Positions 21,624 to 33,604 of a stretch of DNA of 64,000 bases are shown piece by piece. This stretch comes from Ehretia macrophylla (taxonomy: Eukaryota > Streptophyta > Magnoliopsida > Boraginales > Ehretiaceae). Each line of letters begins with the position of its first letter. Position 1 is the stretch's first letter. The DNA is taken from NCBI GenBank assembly GCA_037974665.1, contig CM075771.1, positions 21,277,425 through 21,341,424 of the forward strand. The letters are read 5' to 3'. The position numbers were made by a program, and so were the translations under genes. A model generated the notes under the pieces. It saw only the letters and a program-made list of their open reading frames with translations. It did no database searches and had not been told where the DNA came from.

Positions 21624-24440
21624 TTAAAGTTCCTGCTTCTTTCTGGATCAAACCTTCCAGTTCGAAAATTGATCAACTATTTCTAACTGTATATTCTTCA
21701 CCTTTCTCTTAATTTCCAACTACCTAGTTGATCACAGTCTCGATCACATATAGAAGAAAATCGATAGTTATAGACCAATTTTGTAGGATAACTTAAAATG
21801 TCTCCTTTCTTACATCTTATTTGAGTTTCCTATAGGAGTCTTAAGGATTATAAAAGTGTTTCAAATATTTAGTTGCTAAATTGCTGCTTGGTATTTTCCT
21901 TAGGCCTCTTTGAGATTGCAAGAAAATTTGAATATCTGGTGGCTGAAGCCCGCATATGGAAACTAAGTAAATGCGTTGTTCTTGATTAGAATGTTTTTGC
22001 CGTATCCAGCTCAAAGTTTTGTTATCTTCAGTGAGCAGAAGGTGAATGTGCTTTCATAGAGTGAAATCAAAGAAGAAAGTTGAATAGGAACATATCTGAG
22101 TAAATATTTCACCTTCTTACCATTTAAAACTGGAGAATGTGACTTAGGGGAACATTAAGACTTTATGATAGTTGAGTTTGAAGCTGTTTTAAGCTCCACT
22201 CCTATACAATAAATAATCATGAAGAGGCCATCCTCTGGGTTGGGGTTGGGCTGGCTGTTGGTTTCGGGAAAATGTTGTGGATATGGTCTATTTACCATGT
22301 TTACGTTTATGTTTATGTGGTTTTTCATGATGTGTTAGGTATTTAATTTGCCATTGGCTTGAAGGATGAATCTGATCAAAACTCTCCCTACTGTTTTCTG
22401 TCATTGTTGTTGAAAATTCATTGTTTGAGGAGATAATAAACATATTTTTGTTGCCTTCGTTTCACTGTTTGATCTCTATCATTGTTTCCTTGATAGAATT
22501 TTTGTTCGGCATCAGATAGACTTAAGTATTTGATGTCCCCCCTCCTAATGGGCTCTAATTTCTGGGCTAGCCCGTTATGTGAACTGATCCACATTATCTG
22601 AATATTCTAAGCCATATAAGAGGGTCTCTTTCCAAAAGTGAAAATGTGAACCCTTAAAATGACATAATGCTTTTTGTGACTTCTTGTCATTGATTTAAGT
22701 TTTTTGGGTCAGTTGAGTAGGTTTAATGTGTCAGGTCATTTTTAATATTCTAAGTCACATAAGAGGCTCTCTATATGAATATGTGAATCCTTAAATGACG
22801 AAGTGCTTTTTGTGACCTCTCATTCTGTGTCTTACATGGTTCTCCAAAAGAAAGTATGTTCATTTTGTGGTGAATTGAATTCTCTGTTACTGTTAATACT
22901 GATTTGAACATTTTAAATCAGTTAATTAGACTAAATCAATGTTACCAAACTAATAGTTGAACAGAGTTGATACACTTTCATTTTTCCTTTCCTTGGGTAG
23001 AGTCATAATGAAGTTTCTGGAAGTAAATGTTGATGGTCTCCATCCTAAAATGCGAATCGAATCCTCAAAGTGACGAAGTCCTTCGTTTTAATCGGTAGAG
23101 TCATGACGAAGTCTTTTGGAAGTAAAATGTTTTGGTGTTGTACATGTGGTGCAACGTGTTAAGTAAGAACCAAGAAGATTACTGTTCAAAATCTTAATTA
23201 CACGGAAAAATTTTCAATGAGGCATTTGGTTATTCGGCAGGTGAGTCTTACGATGTGAGATTCACATACTCGTGAGTAAATCGAATGATCAAATGTCTGA
23301 TAATAGACTTTTTCTTACAAGACGTACTATAATTTGTACAGCTTGTAAAGTGGGCATAAGATATTATGTCAGGTGAGGAACGCAAACACTCGGCATGATG
23401 GCACATGGTTATACTATTGCGTGTTAGATTTTTGCCCAAATCTTTGTACGTCATGGTGCTTCTTGTGACAAATCATCAAATTGACAAAGGGCTTCTTGCT
23501 TTGCTTGCGGCTTAATTTGTGGTATCGTGGATTTGCAACCAATTTGTTGATAGTGATATAATCACGAGAGCCTTAGCCAACAGTTGTCGAAGATAAATCT
23601 TACTTATCGTTTTTTTTTTATCACTCTTTTATCATTTTTTTACGTGTAAGTTTTGTTAATATATCAACTTAACAATTTTCTTGTTTCTCTTTTCTTTTTG
23701 GGATTGCTAACTAAGAATACAAATAAAAGATAATAAATGAATGATAAAAAATAAGTGACATTTAACAGTACTCGTTATAAAATATGAAAATGGTAAAATT
23801 TAGTAGCAGGCATTGTAGTTTTTATTGGTGCCCCAGAAAATTCAAAACTCCTTAGCGGAATAATCTTATGTTGTCATCTCAACTTCTTAGTTCGAATAGG
23901 TTAATAGATTACTTTTTCATAAGATAGTCGTTTTAATTAATTTTACACTTAATTAATTCAAATCATATATCTTCTAAATAAAGTTATATATTTTGAGAGA
24001 AATTAATCGTATCACGTGAGGATTTCTCCAAGAAAAGATGGATAGTGAGAAGATGTATTCAAGTAGTTTTTTGTTTTTTGTCAGGGTGTATTCAAGTAGT
24101 GATGGGGCTCTTTTCTTGTGTATATATATTATCTTTTCCTTTTCAGATGAAGGGACCACTTTTTATAGTTTGAAACACACGATTTACGAAGGCCATAATA
24201 TGAGAGTCATCCGTCCATGCAACACTGGCCCTCGGATGAAGTGTTGTTGACAATCCTCATGAATCAAACACACCATGTTTTGTGGATCATCATAAAAGCC
24301 AAGTTTGAATTGCTGACACAACTTGATTACATAGTCAAAGGCATTACATGTGCCTGGATAGGAATGTTTTTTTCATTTCTGATCTATTTTAGATTTTAAT
24401 TACGAGTTCCTCACACATCGCCAGGAAAATATATTTCCAT
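21624..24440. other. 3' flank of the Yippee-like gene and intergenic DNA
   Basis: The first few hundred bases should be the 3' UTR. A diverged tandem duplication of about 145 bp is visible (units beginning ATTCTAAG near 22605 and 22749, each ending GCTTTTTGTGAC), and similar ACGAAGT-containing fragments recur near 23080. I see no coding frame or RNA gene. Confidence 0.45.
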
Positions 24441-24960
24441 GAGTTTTTTATTTTTTGGTAATTTAAATTGATAATTTCATTAATAAAAAATCAGCACGTT
24501 TACGAAGCCCGTAAGTTTGCACAAGTCTTTGCATAAGAGAAGGGATATTACTCATCCAATCCTCTCGCAAATTGTTACACAACTTGTGCTTTGGAATTGA
24601 ATCAACTAGACGATTTCATGTTCTTCTAACAATACTCGGCAACAATGTGTAAGGTGTCTAAATTTGCCACTAATATCAGTCACTATAAACATATTTAGAG
24701 TCACTGTCCATAGTGATATTACTCGATCAAGTTATGCCGTCTACTAATAAGAAACATTTCGAATAGCAATGGCCTCATCTTGAAGGCTAAATTTGCTTTA
24801 AAAAATCACCATGCATTTCCATCAATGAGATTTCCATGATGATCCCAACAAATTGTTGCTGCTTGCCTCCTATTGGTGTTGTAACAACAATATTTTTAAA
24901 GCAATGATGGGTGAACCGGCAAATTCATTTGGAACCTCTTTACAAGTATTACCTAAATGG
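24441..24960 (-). pseudogene. Degenerate LINE RNase H fragment
   Basis: On the minus strand, pieces in shifted frames read GGKQ(A)AT, WDHHGNLIDG and LQDEAIAIRNV. This is the order seen in plant LINE RNase H domains, with the E of the catalytic set in DEAIAIR. The fragment ends in ATTACCAAAAAATAAAAAA at about 24445-24460, a typical plant LINE 3' end. Many stops and frameshifts show it is old. I found no target duplication. It does not match the two longer LINEs in this window closely enough to assign the same family. Confidence 0.55.
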
Positions 24961-26456
24961 TATTCTTTTTTCGTATTTTAAATATTTTGTATAGTACCCA
25001 ATAAATTATTGGATATTCTTTTAATAGTTTCAATACCCGCGAAATTATTAATAATATTTTTTAGAAGAATGTTGTAAATTTTAAAATCTATTTTGAATAG
25101 TGTCAACCATTTCTTTAATCAGTAACGACTTCCATCTTTCTAAATTTATTGACACATTAATAGTAGACACCCAAAAAAGTCGGTGAAACAGCTAGCTTGA
25201 ATATCAAAATGAAGAATTTGCCGTGCAAAAGGGTGATTGTGGAATTTCCCTTTCTCCACAGTAATTAACTTAAAAGTATTCTAATGATAGTAATTATTTA
25301 TGACTTGATTATCTCTAACAGTAACATAATGATGGTTAATCTGTAAGCAATTTCAACATAATCTATCACGTACCTTGTAGTAGTGTTCTTAAGCACTTTT
25401 CAATTCCCCAACAATAACTTTGTTATCTATAAATTGGTACAATAGAGTTGAAACTGTAATTCGAACTCGTAACTTCTGATACAATTAATCACTACTTTAA
25501 TATTTCACTCAATTCTTGGAACTCTACATACATTTTTTAAGGTAGGTTTTTTTCTTCGGCCATTTTAATTAATTAGTTGAAACAAGAATCGAACAATCAA
25601 AACTGCTAAGAAGGCTTTTCTTCCTTTATTTTCATAGTTGGAAGATTACTCAAATTGCTATTTATATCAATCTCTTTCTTTCTTCTACACCGTATGAAAA
25701 AATAAAAGACCTAATGCAATGGCAAATTGAGTGGCTAATCAAATCTGTGGTCATCATCTCCCACTTGATTAGATGAGTAACGTACCAAGTGAGCTTAATG
25801 GTCTTTTGTCGAAGGATTTCTCCTTAATGTGGAGGAAAGTATTTACAAACGGATAGAAATAACAGTAGAATCCATAAAAAAAAATGTGTGCATCCATGCA
25901 TTACCATCAAATATATATATTACTATTTAAAATCGACATTTTATAAGTACAACACAGTCCACCTTTTATAAGTAAAATGTTAATGTGAATTGACTAATCT
26001 TATTAATGAAAGTTCGTATTGTTTAGAAAAAGGCTCAAAGGATTCTTTTGCCACGTGTATACAGAACCAGCATTTGGGTAATTATATGCACCTTTTGGGT
26101 AATTATATGCACCTCTAAGGACAAAATCTTAAACATAGTAAACTCACAAGATTTGAAATCTTGAGTTGTGTTTTGTTGTGCAGTTGAAGGAAACATACTC
26201 AACAAAAGAACAACACTGCACCTGTCTTTTCCTTGTCAAAGGAATCAAACAAACTCTCAGATTCATGAACTTCCTGTAGCTGGTTTTCCCCCCACATTTT
26301 CCGCGCACCACATCTCTCAACATTATTAGAGAAACACAATTATTAATTAATTTATATCAATAATTAACATTAACTGCCACCATTTTCTTTAAACCATCTT
26401 TATATATTCTCTTACCATAACATCTCTGCACACGTCTCAGTTCATTTTCCAAAAGA
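24961..26456. other. Intergenic DNA upstream of the LLTPPGTP-family gene
   Basis: AT-rich sequence without a supported gene. The last 100-200 bases should hold the promoter and 5' UTR of the gene starting at 26457; TATATATTC at about 26400-26408 could be its TATA box. A short tandem repeat (GGTAATTATATGCACCT twice) is at about 26076-26115. Confidence 0.4.
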
Positions 26457-29400
26457 ATGGCAGTAAGTAGCAAACTTCTTTATCCACACACGCACAAATA
26501 TATATGCATATGTATATATCTTTCATGTTCTATATCTATGCTTTAGCTATGAAATGGAAATGTCATTGTAGATATATAGTTAGCCTATGTGTTTCTTGAT
26601 TTATATATGATTTGTTATTTGTCGACTGAGTTATGTTAAGTCTCTTATGAAAATCAGATTGGAGTTTTGCTTGAATAAACAGATCTTCATATTTGTTTGC
26701 TCGAAAACTAAGAAAGAGAAGGCCCAAAGAATATGTTTACTCTATCTCTCTGTGTTTTTTTTTTTTCCTTTTATTTTATTTTTTTGAAGGAATGGGGTTT
26801 GAAAGGGTGCGTGCATATTTTCTTGAAATGGGGTACAGGGCACAGGGCACAGGGCACAGGGTACAGGGCACTTGGCATTTAAGCTTATTTAAGTTTTTAG
26901 CAATTTGTTAGGATCCGACCCTTCCCAGACCCAACGAATAGCTGGAGCTATGTGCACCGGGCTGCCTTGTGCACATGTAAATTTATCTATTTGTTCTTTA
27001 TTGTAAAGATTGGGTCTTGGAATGATGAGCTTGTATGGGATTGTGATTTACTTTTCAAATGCAGGCATCTGTACAGTGTAGGCCACAGGAAAGGACCCTT
27101 GGGATGGTAATGAAGGAAGTAGATAAAGATCTAGCTATGTTCCTTGAGATGAGAAACCATGAAAATGCAAAGGGTGATGGTCATCATACTGAGAAGTTGG
27201 ATGATTCATCAGGTTTTTTAATTCCATTTGATGTTCTATGGTTTGCTTCCTAGATACTTGGCAGCGAATTAATTGCCTGATTAGGTCTACATTGTCTGTT
27301 GAATTCTTATATTATGTGTGTACTAATTGCGTATAGTATTTTGTGGTTGCAGACTCGAATCATGGCAGCTCACTGATGCGGTCAATGGTGCCCGTAGACA
27401 ATGCCCCTGCTGATAATTATCTTAATGCTGAGAATGATAAAAGTGAATATGATTGGTATTGCAAACTTTTCTAATCAGTGATACTTCTTATTTTTGCAAT
27501 CATCTATAATCGTAAATAGAACAGAACTTCATGCCATTAGTGACATTGCATTTAATACTCACAGATGTTTTAGTACATCCCTATTCTAGAATTTGCTAAT
27601 ACATTGAAGGTAGCAGACAATGGCTATTGATCTTGCCCTTCTCAATTTGCTGTTTCATTATCTACAAGTTTGTCCTATGGGTCTTTATCATTCATCCTAA
27701 AGGAATCGAGACATAGCTATAATGGTCTATCCATTTTAGATGTTCTCACACTAGATTATAGTTTCTCTTTTCTTGTAATGTTGCTCTTGTTTAGTATCTG
27801 AGAAGCCGTAAGCAAAACATCTTAGAATGGCTTTTCACTATGAAGGAGTTACTTATCTTTCTGAAGAAGGGGGCCTGAGATATGAGTAGAATTTGAGGCC
27901 TTTAAAATACTCTTCAATCAACAACTCTTTGGCTGCCCAAGAATGCCTGCTTTTTTCTTTGGGTCTTTTGAAAGTTAACTTGAGACCTGACATGTAGTTG
28001 TAACAAGTGCTATATGGGCATAATATATGATAAAGTAACTAATTGATGATTCAGTCTATTATAGTCTGAAAAATGTTCTCGATATTTGCGCAGGCTTCTT
28101 ACACCACCTGGTACTCCTTCATGTCCTTCCCTGGAGGTGGAACAACCCAAATCTTTAGAGGGGCAGACTGGGATTTCAAATGCTCAATCCGATTTGACAA
28201 AACCCAAGGCAAGTACAGTAAACTTTGATAGAAAGCATAGCTACAATAAATAGGTTATATCTTCATAATAATCTATGATCAGAAATGGATTATATCTTCA
28301 TATTTATCTATTATCAGAAACGGATTAGATTTTCATATTTGTCTATGATCGGAAAGTTTCTGTGTCAGTCTTCTAGCATCAGCTTTCTACGAAATTTACA
28401 GCACCCTTTTTCTTTAGTGTGATATGACCATTTGTGATCTGTCAACTAAATGTGCGACTCTTACTAATTTTGATGTTGCAGGCTGCAAATTCCGCAGAAG
28501 AATCAGCTTCACTTGATGATAAATCAATTCATCCACCTCTCTCCACCAGTGTAAACTCTACTACTGGGAACAGAAGACCATCTTCATCAGGGGGGAAAAG
28601 GTCGACTGCTTCCAGGCCTGCAACACCAAATGGACAGCCTTCTTTACCTGGAACTACAAAGCCTGCAAGACCTTCTACACCTATTTCAAGAGCCACACTG
28701 CCTTCAACTAAGACTGCGGCTCCTTCTGTGAGATCCTCAACCCCAACTTCGAGAGTCACCACTAAGAATATGGCTCCACCAGCGAGATCCTCAACTCCAA
28801 CAAGAGCTACTGCACGTTCTTCAACGCCAACTGCAAGATCCTCTGTAGCTCCTCCAGTTAGATCCTCAACTCCCACAAGAGCCACTGCACGTTCTTCGAC
28901 GCCAACTGGAAGATCCTCTGTACCAGTTTCCAAGTCAGCATCAAGGTCGGCCACACCGACTCGCAAGTTTAACAATTCTAGTATAGCTACTCCATATGGT
29001 CAATCCTCTTCCGTGGCAAAGGCAGGTCCTACAACATTTAAAAATCCAGTGCCTCCACGAGGTCTTTCTCCAACAGTTAAGTCTAGGCCAATGAAGCCCT
29101 CAGAGATGCCTGGTTTGTCACTTGTCGTTCCCAATGTGAAAGCATCAACGACTAAAAGGCCTAGTTCAGCATCAAGGGGACGACCAAGTGTACCTAGTGC
29201 TCGATCATCTTCCATTGATACTAGCTCTTACGGAAAACCCAAACAGCTGTCTATCTCTCCTTCAATGAGAAGAGCATCAAATGGTAGCATTTGTAATAGT
29301 GGAAGTGCCGTACTTTCCGGGAGTCGAGGGCATAGCACTGGCAGTGTGGATGTGAACCCTGTAATAATTGGAACAAAGATGGTTGAAAGAGTAGTTAACA

Positions 29401-29987
29401 TGAGGAAGCTAGCTCCCCCTAAACAAGATGAACGTCTATCTTATGATAACTCCTCCAGGAAGTCTTCTTTGTCCCAAGAAAACCCAGGCTTTGGAAGATC
29501 GCTCTCAAAGAAGTCGTTAGACATGGCTATAAGGCATATGGTATGTACATTAATTTGCTAACCAGCCTACCCTCAAATTTTTTGTAGTCCTCACCAAACA
29601 ATTTCTTCACCACACAGAATCCGAAAGGAGGACTTATTTTGCTACTGACGGATTATTGTTCAGTTAGTCATCTGGCCTCTGTTTTGTTGAATCTTACGGT
29701 TAATGGTATCTCTTTCTATTTGACAGGATATTACACGAAGCATTGCTGGTGATCTACGCCCACTAGTTACTAGTGGCTCAGCTTCTTCTGTAAATGGTCG
29801 ATCTGGTTCCAGAAAGAGCAAGACATCTAGTGTTACGGACTCTCCACTTGCAACTAGCAGTAATGCTAGTTCTGAGCCTAGTGTCAATGATAATTCCCGT
29901 GGTCTGAATGGGAGAGAAGAAGATGACAATGATATGGGAAGTGACAGAGGACATTCTGCACCCACCTCCTGCCAGCAAGATCCGTAA
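26457..29987 (+). CDS. Basic Ser/Thr/Pro-rich protein of the plant LLTPPGTP family
   Basis: Six coding exons: 26457-26462, 27065-27212, 27353-27455, 28094-28208, 28482-29540 and 29727-29987, giving 563 aa in frame. The N terminus has KEVDKDLAMFLEMRNHEN, then WLLTPPGTPSCPSLEVE (from residue 86). A long basic region follows, rich in RSSTPT repeats (about 205-285), then RGLSPTVKSRPMKPSEMPG and a C-terminal SLSKKSLDMAIRHMDITR. These blocks in this order mark a plant family described as proline-rich or FLO11-like. Some members have been reported as microtubule-associated basic proline-rich proteins; I take that from memory, so the function is tentative. The sequence looks largely disordered and positively charged. 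Exon 1 contributes only Met-Ala. The fourth intron has a GC donor (28209). Confidence 0.85.
28209..28481 (+). other. Non-canonical GC-AG intron in the LLTPPGTP-family gene
   Basis: The reading frame requires splicing AAG|GCAAGT at 28208/28209 to TTGCAG|GCT at 28481/28482. The nearby GT at 28213 would add four bases and shift the frame. GCAAGT after AAG is the consensus for the GC-AG intron class. Confidence 0.75.
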
Positions 29988-32900
29988 TTAATCAGACTTG
30001 TTAAAAATATGAGCAGGTAGTTGCAGCAGATTCAGGCGATTTCCATCTCGAGATCACAATCTGCATACCACGAGGTAGATAGTTCATATTCATACGATGC
30101 AGAAAGCACTAATTTATTGGTATATTGCATTTGGACATATTTTTTCAAGGATCCTTTGCAATATTAGTGACTCCGTGTTAATATACCGCTGTAAGTTTTC
30201 AAGAACTGCTTGTAAGTAAATGGGAAAACCGAACCTAAACGGTTTCTGGGTTTCATCTTTTGGTTTTAACATTGCACAAAACTAAGAAAGATGCAAATGT
30301 GAGCCATCTGCTCTGTTAACTTATCGAATGAGGAAGTTATCTCTTCAGGAACTCAGAGATTGTGTTTCCATTCAATGTGCAATGAAATGTTTCATGTTCT
30401 TTAGTCATTTATGCTCCATCTTTTAGCCGTAAAAATATTCTGGAAGGATTGTGAAATGTGCTTTTATTAAGTCTAAAGAGATTTTTCATTCTTCATAATT
30501 GGTTTTTGTAATATGAACTGTTTACTTCTTACATCAAAGGAGGGAAAATGTTTCAAATGATGATGCGCGCTGCATCATCAGTGGACAAAGATGGGGATAA
30601 AGAGTAAGATTGAAGCCCATGTTCCTTTTTCTTTAAGACGCATAGTTTGACTTGAGTTCATCTGCCTCATTGTACGAAATGCTCCTCTCCGTTGTGTGTC
30701 CTTGCTTACGTCACGTCACCTCGAATAGCGTCCTTATTTTTTTCTCAGGACCCAAAATATATGTTTTTATTTGTAAAATTTTCTATTTCACTTTCATTCT
30801 AATAACATTTTTATTTTTTGTTATTCACGATTTTATGAATTTTTTATTTCACTTGTATTCTAAAAATACTCTCTATTTATACAAAAAATAAGAAGTCACT
30901 TTACGACTGACTCCGATATTTATTGAGGCTCAAAACGAAAAAGGGACTTTCAATTTTAAAAAACCCCTAATAAAGGGTTTGTTGAAACTCATTTTAAATA
31001 TTTGGTGTATTGGAGTTGGTCTTATAACTGCAAGATAATAAAGGATATAAATTTTATGTTATGTCAAATTTAACCATAAATCTTCTGTAACTTTGATAAT
31101 TTAATAACATCGTTTAATTTATAAAAATGTAGCAAAATACTTCTTGTCGTTACTAAGTACAAGAGATACGATCTTATAATTTATAGTGATCTTATAATTT
31201 ATAATGAGCTCTAAAGTTATTATATTATCGTCTAATTTAACATGCAATTTCAATAATTTTTTTTACTTCACGAGTTAGATTGTCACAAACAACCCCCATC
31301 AACGAAAAAAAAATGAAAAATTGAATACGTGGAGGAGAATCCATATTTTGGCAGCTGCCATGGGAGTTGTCATGGCAGCATCATGTTGGTCTCATCATCA
31401 ACAATGACAGCTTCTACACAAAGTCTATTCAGATTCAATAGCTCAAGTGTGAAACTGACAAAAATTCGTTTGACCTCCTTTGACCGTTGGCTTATTTTTA
31501 ACCTTTGAAACGTTCTGCGCCGCCTCGCATTCTTCTTCGATTGCCAAGGTCTTCATTTTCCCATTTGCTTTTGCCATGAACATGAATCGAAAACAGTTAA
31601 TTTAATTTAAGCCATGATTTTTTTGGTGGATTTTTTAAACAGTGATAGACCTTCACAATTTTTTTTTTTTTTTTGTTTTTTTTGGGGACCTTCACAATTT
31701 GAAGTACGATTTGAATAGAGTGAAAGTTGTATTTTTTTTTTAAAAATATATGTATTTTTTAGATTTGAATTCTCTCATTTATTTTATTTTTCATCTATTA
31801 GACGGAGTGTAATAGTGTATTATGAACTATTAAATTTTATTTTTTTTAAATTTTAACTATTTATTTTAAATTTTACTTTTAAAAATAAATTTAAAATAAA
31901 TGTTTGAGATTACAAAAATTAAATTTAATAATTTATAATATAAATATAAATAATAAATTAAGTGACTTTAATTCCTACTCATCTAAAATCGTGAGTCAAC
32001 CTAAGTTTAGCTCAACCAACAAGAAATGAAACATGAATCAAAGAGAGTATTTACGCCGTGATTTTTCTTGGGCGGTTTTTAAAACCATGAGAGGCCTTCA
32101 CAATTTGGCTTCCATATTTGACCTCATTTAAAGATATGGCCCCACACATTGTTGGCATTCATTAGAAGAAAAATAAATATTTGAAGGCCGGCAAGAATTC
32201 ATTGGTTCACTTAATAGTGCTCTTTTACCATAAACACGAAGCACAACCTCTTAAAAAGTCAAGAGATCTGTTCTCAAAAATTTTTATGGTTAAACAATTT
32301 CGGCTTAAGGAAGAAAAATTAAAATGATTTTGATCATTTTATTTCATAGTGTGGTACGTAATAACAATGAATTGTAAAAAGTAAACATCTTTATAATTAG
32401 TTCGAAAACTTTCCAAATCTCTATGAGGATTAGGAAGTTGAAAAGGATTATCAAACAAAATCTAGGATCACAAAATGATTAGATACAAAGTAGACGAATT
32501 GCATTATTATAAAGTCTATAGTTATATATAAAATATAAATTATAATATTATGTATATACATAGTTAGATTCGTCAATGATAATTTTAAAGGTTAGAGTCT
32601 AGGTGTTGAATTATTCAATGATCAAGTTTTAGATTCATCATTTTTTAAAAAATTATAAAAAATACAATTCAATATACAAAATTCTCATCACATTCGAAGT
32701 TCGAAAAAATGACTAAAATCCCTTTTAGAATCTATTGTACATAAATTCATTTTATATTTATATAGTTTTAAATTTCTGTTACATTTTTCTTAAATATAGA
32801 TATTAATTTGAATAGTTAAAATAATAAAGACGTTATTCAAAAATATAAAAAGTACCTTGTTATCAAGTATGAATTACATTAGTAGCATTTATGAATTATA

Positions 32901-33604
32901 AAAACTTTTGAGGATTCTTTCTTAAGTATTCATTTCCCCCTTTTTTTTTCAATTTTCGTAATTTATAAATTAAATAAATGATTGAGATCATACAAGTTAG
33001 AATATTATAATAAAAATTAATTATAAATAATCTAATCTGAAAATTTAAGCAGATTAAGTGGGCATTCGTTCTTAATTTCAAGTCTTGGTCTTCCCATGAA
33101 AGTGTGAAATCTTATTTGACAAAAAAAAGGGTGAAATCTTAAAAGTTGCATGTAACACGTCCCATGTCCAACACTCACATGACATTGACAAAAATAAAAA
33201 AGCACAGCAGCAAAAGGTTGCAGTCACCATCATCAATTTACTCCACTTCATCTTCCATTTGTGTTGTGCCAACTAAACTCTCATCGTCAAACACCCCAAC
33301 TCAGAAGAAATCTATTCCCACCCCACAATTCTTCATAACAATACATATATTTAATTAATCACACATGCATAAGTTTTGCATACAAAACATATTTATACAC
33401 AAACAGATGGATAGATATACATACATACATATTTATAATGATGTATTTCCAATTATGTTCACATCTTGAGGTTTCTCTTTGGGTATCATTTAATGATTTT
33501 TCTATTTATATTGACTTAATAAGTTCGTGTGTATCAATATTTTATTTTATTTTATTTTTATTGTGCTTTTTCTTGGTATTTTGCAGTGCTGTTGTCTCAA
33601 ATGC
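29988..33604. other. 3' flank and AT-rich intergenic DNA
   Basis: The first several hundred bases should contain the 3' UTR of the preceding gene. The rest (about 30.6-33.5 kb) is very AT-rich, with poly-A/T runs near 31660 and 31730 and no coding frame I can support. An AG at about 33585 (TTTTGCAG) may be the acceptor of a 5' UTR intron of the kinase gene. Confidence 0.45.

Noticed and set aside
28529..28975. 148-aa antisense reading frame across the large exon of the LLTPPGTP-family gene
   Set aside because: It is the mirror of the repetitive Ser/Thr/Pro coding sequence, with Val/Glu/Gly repeats and no independent support.
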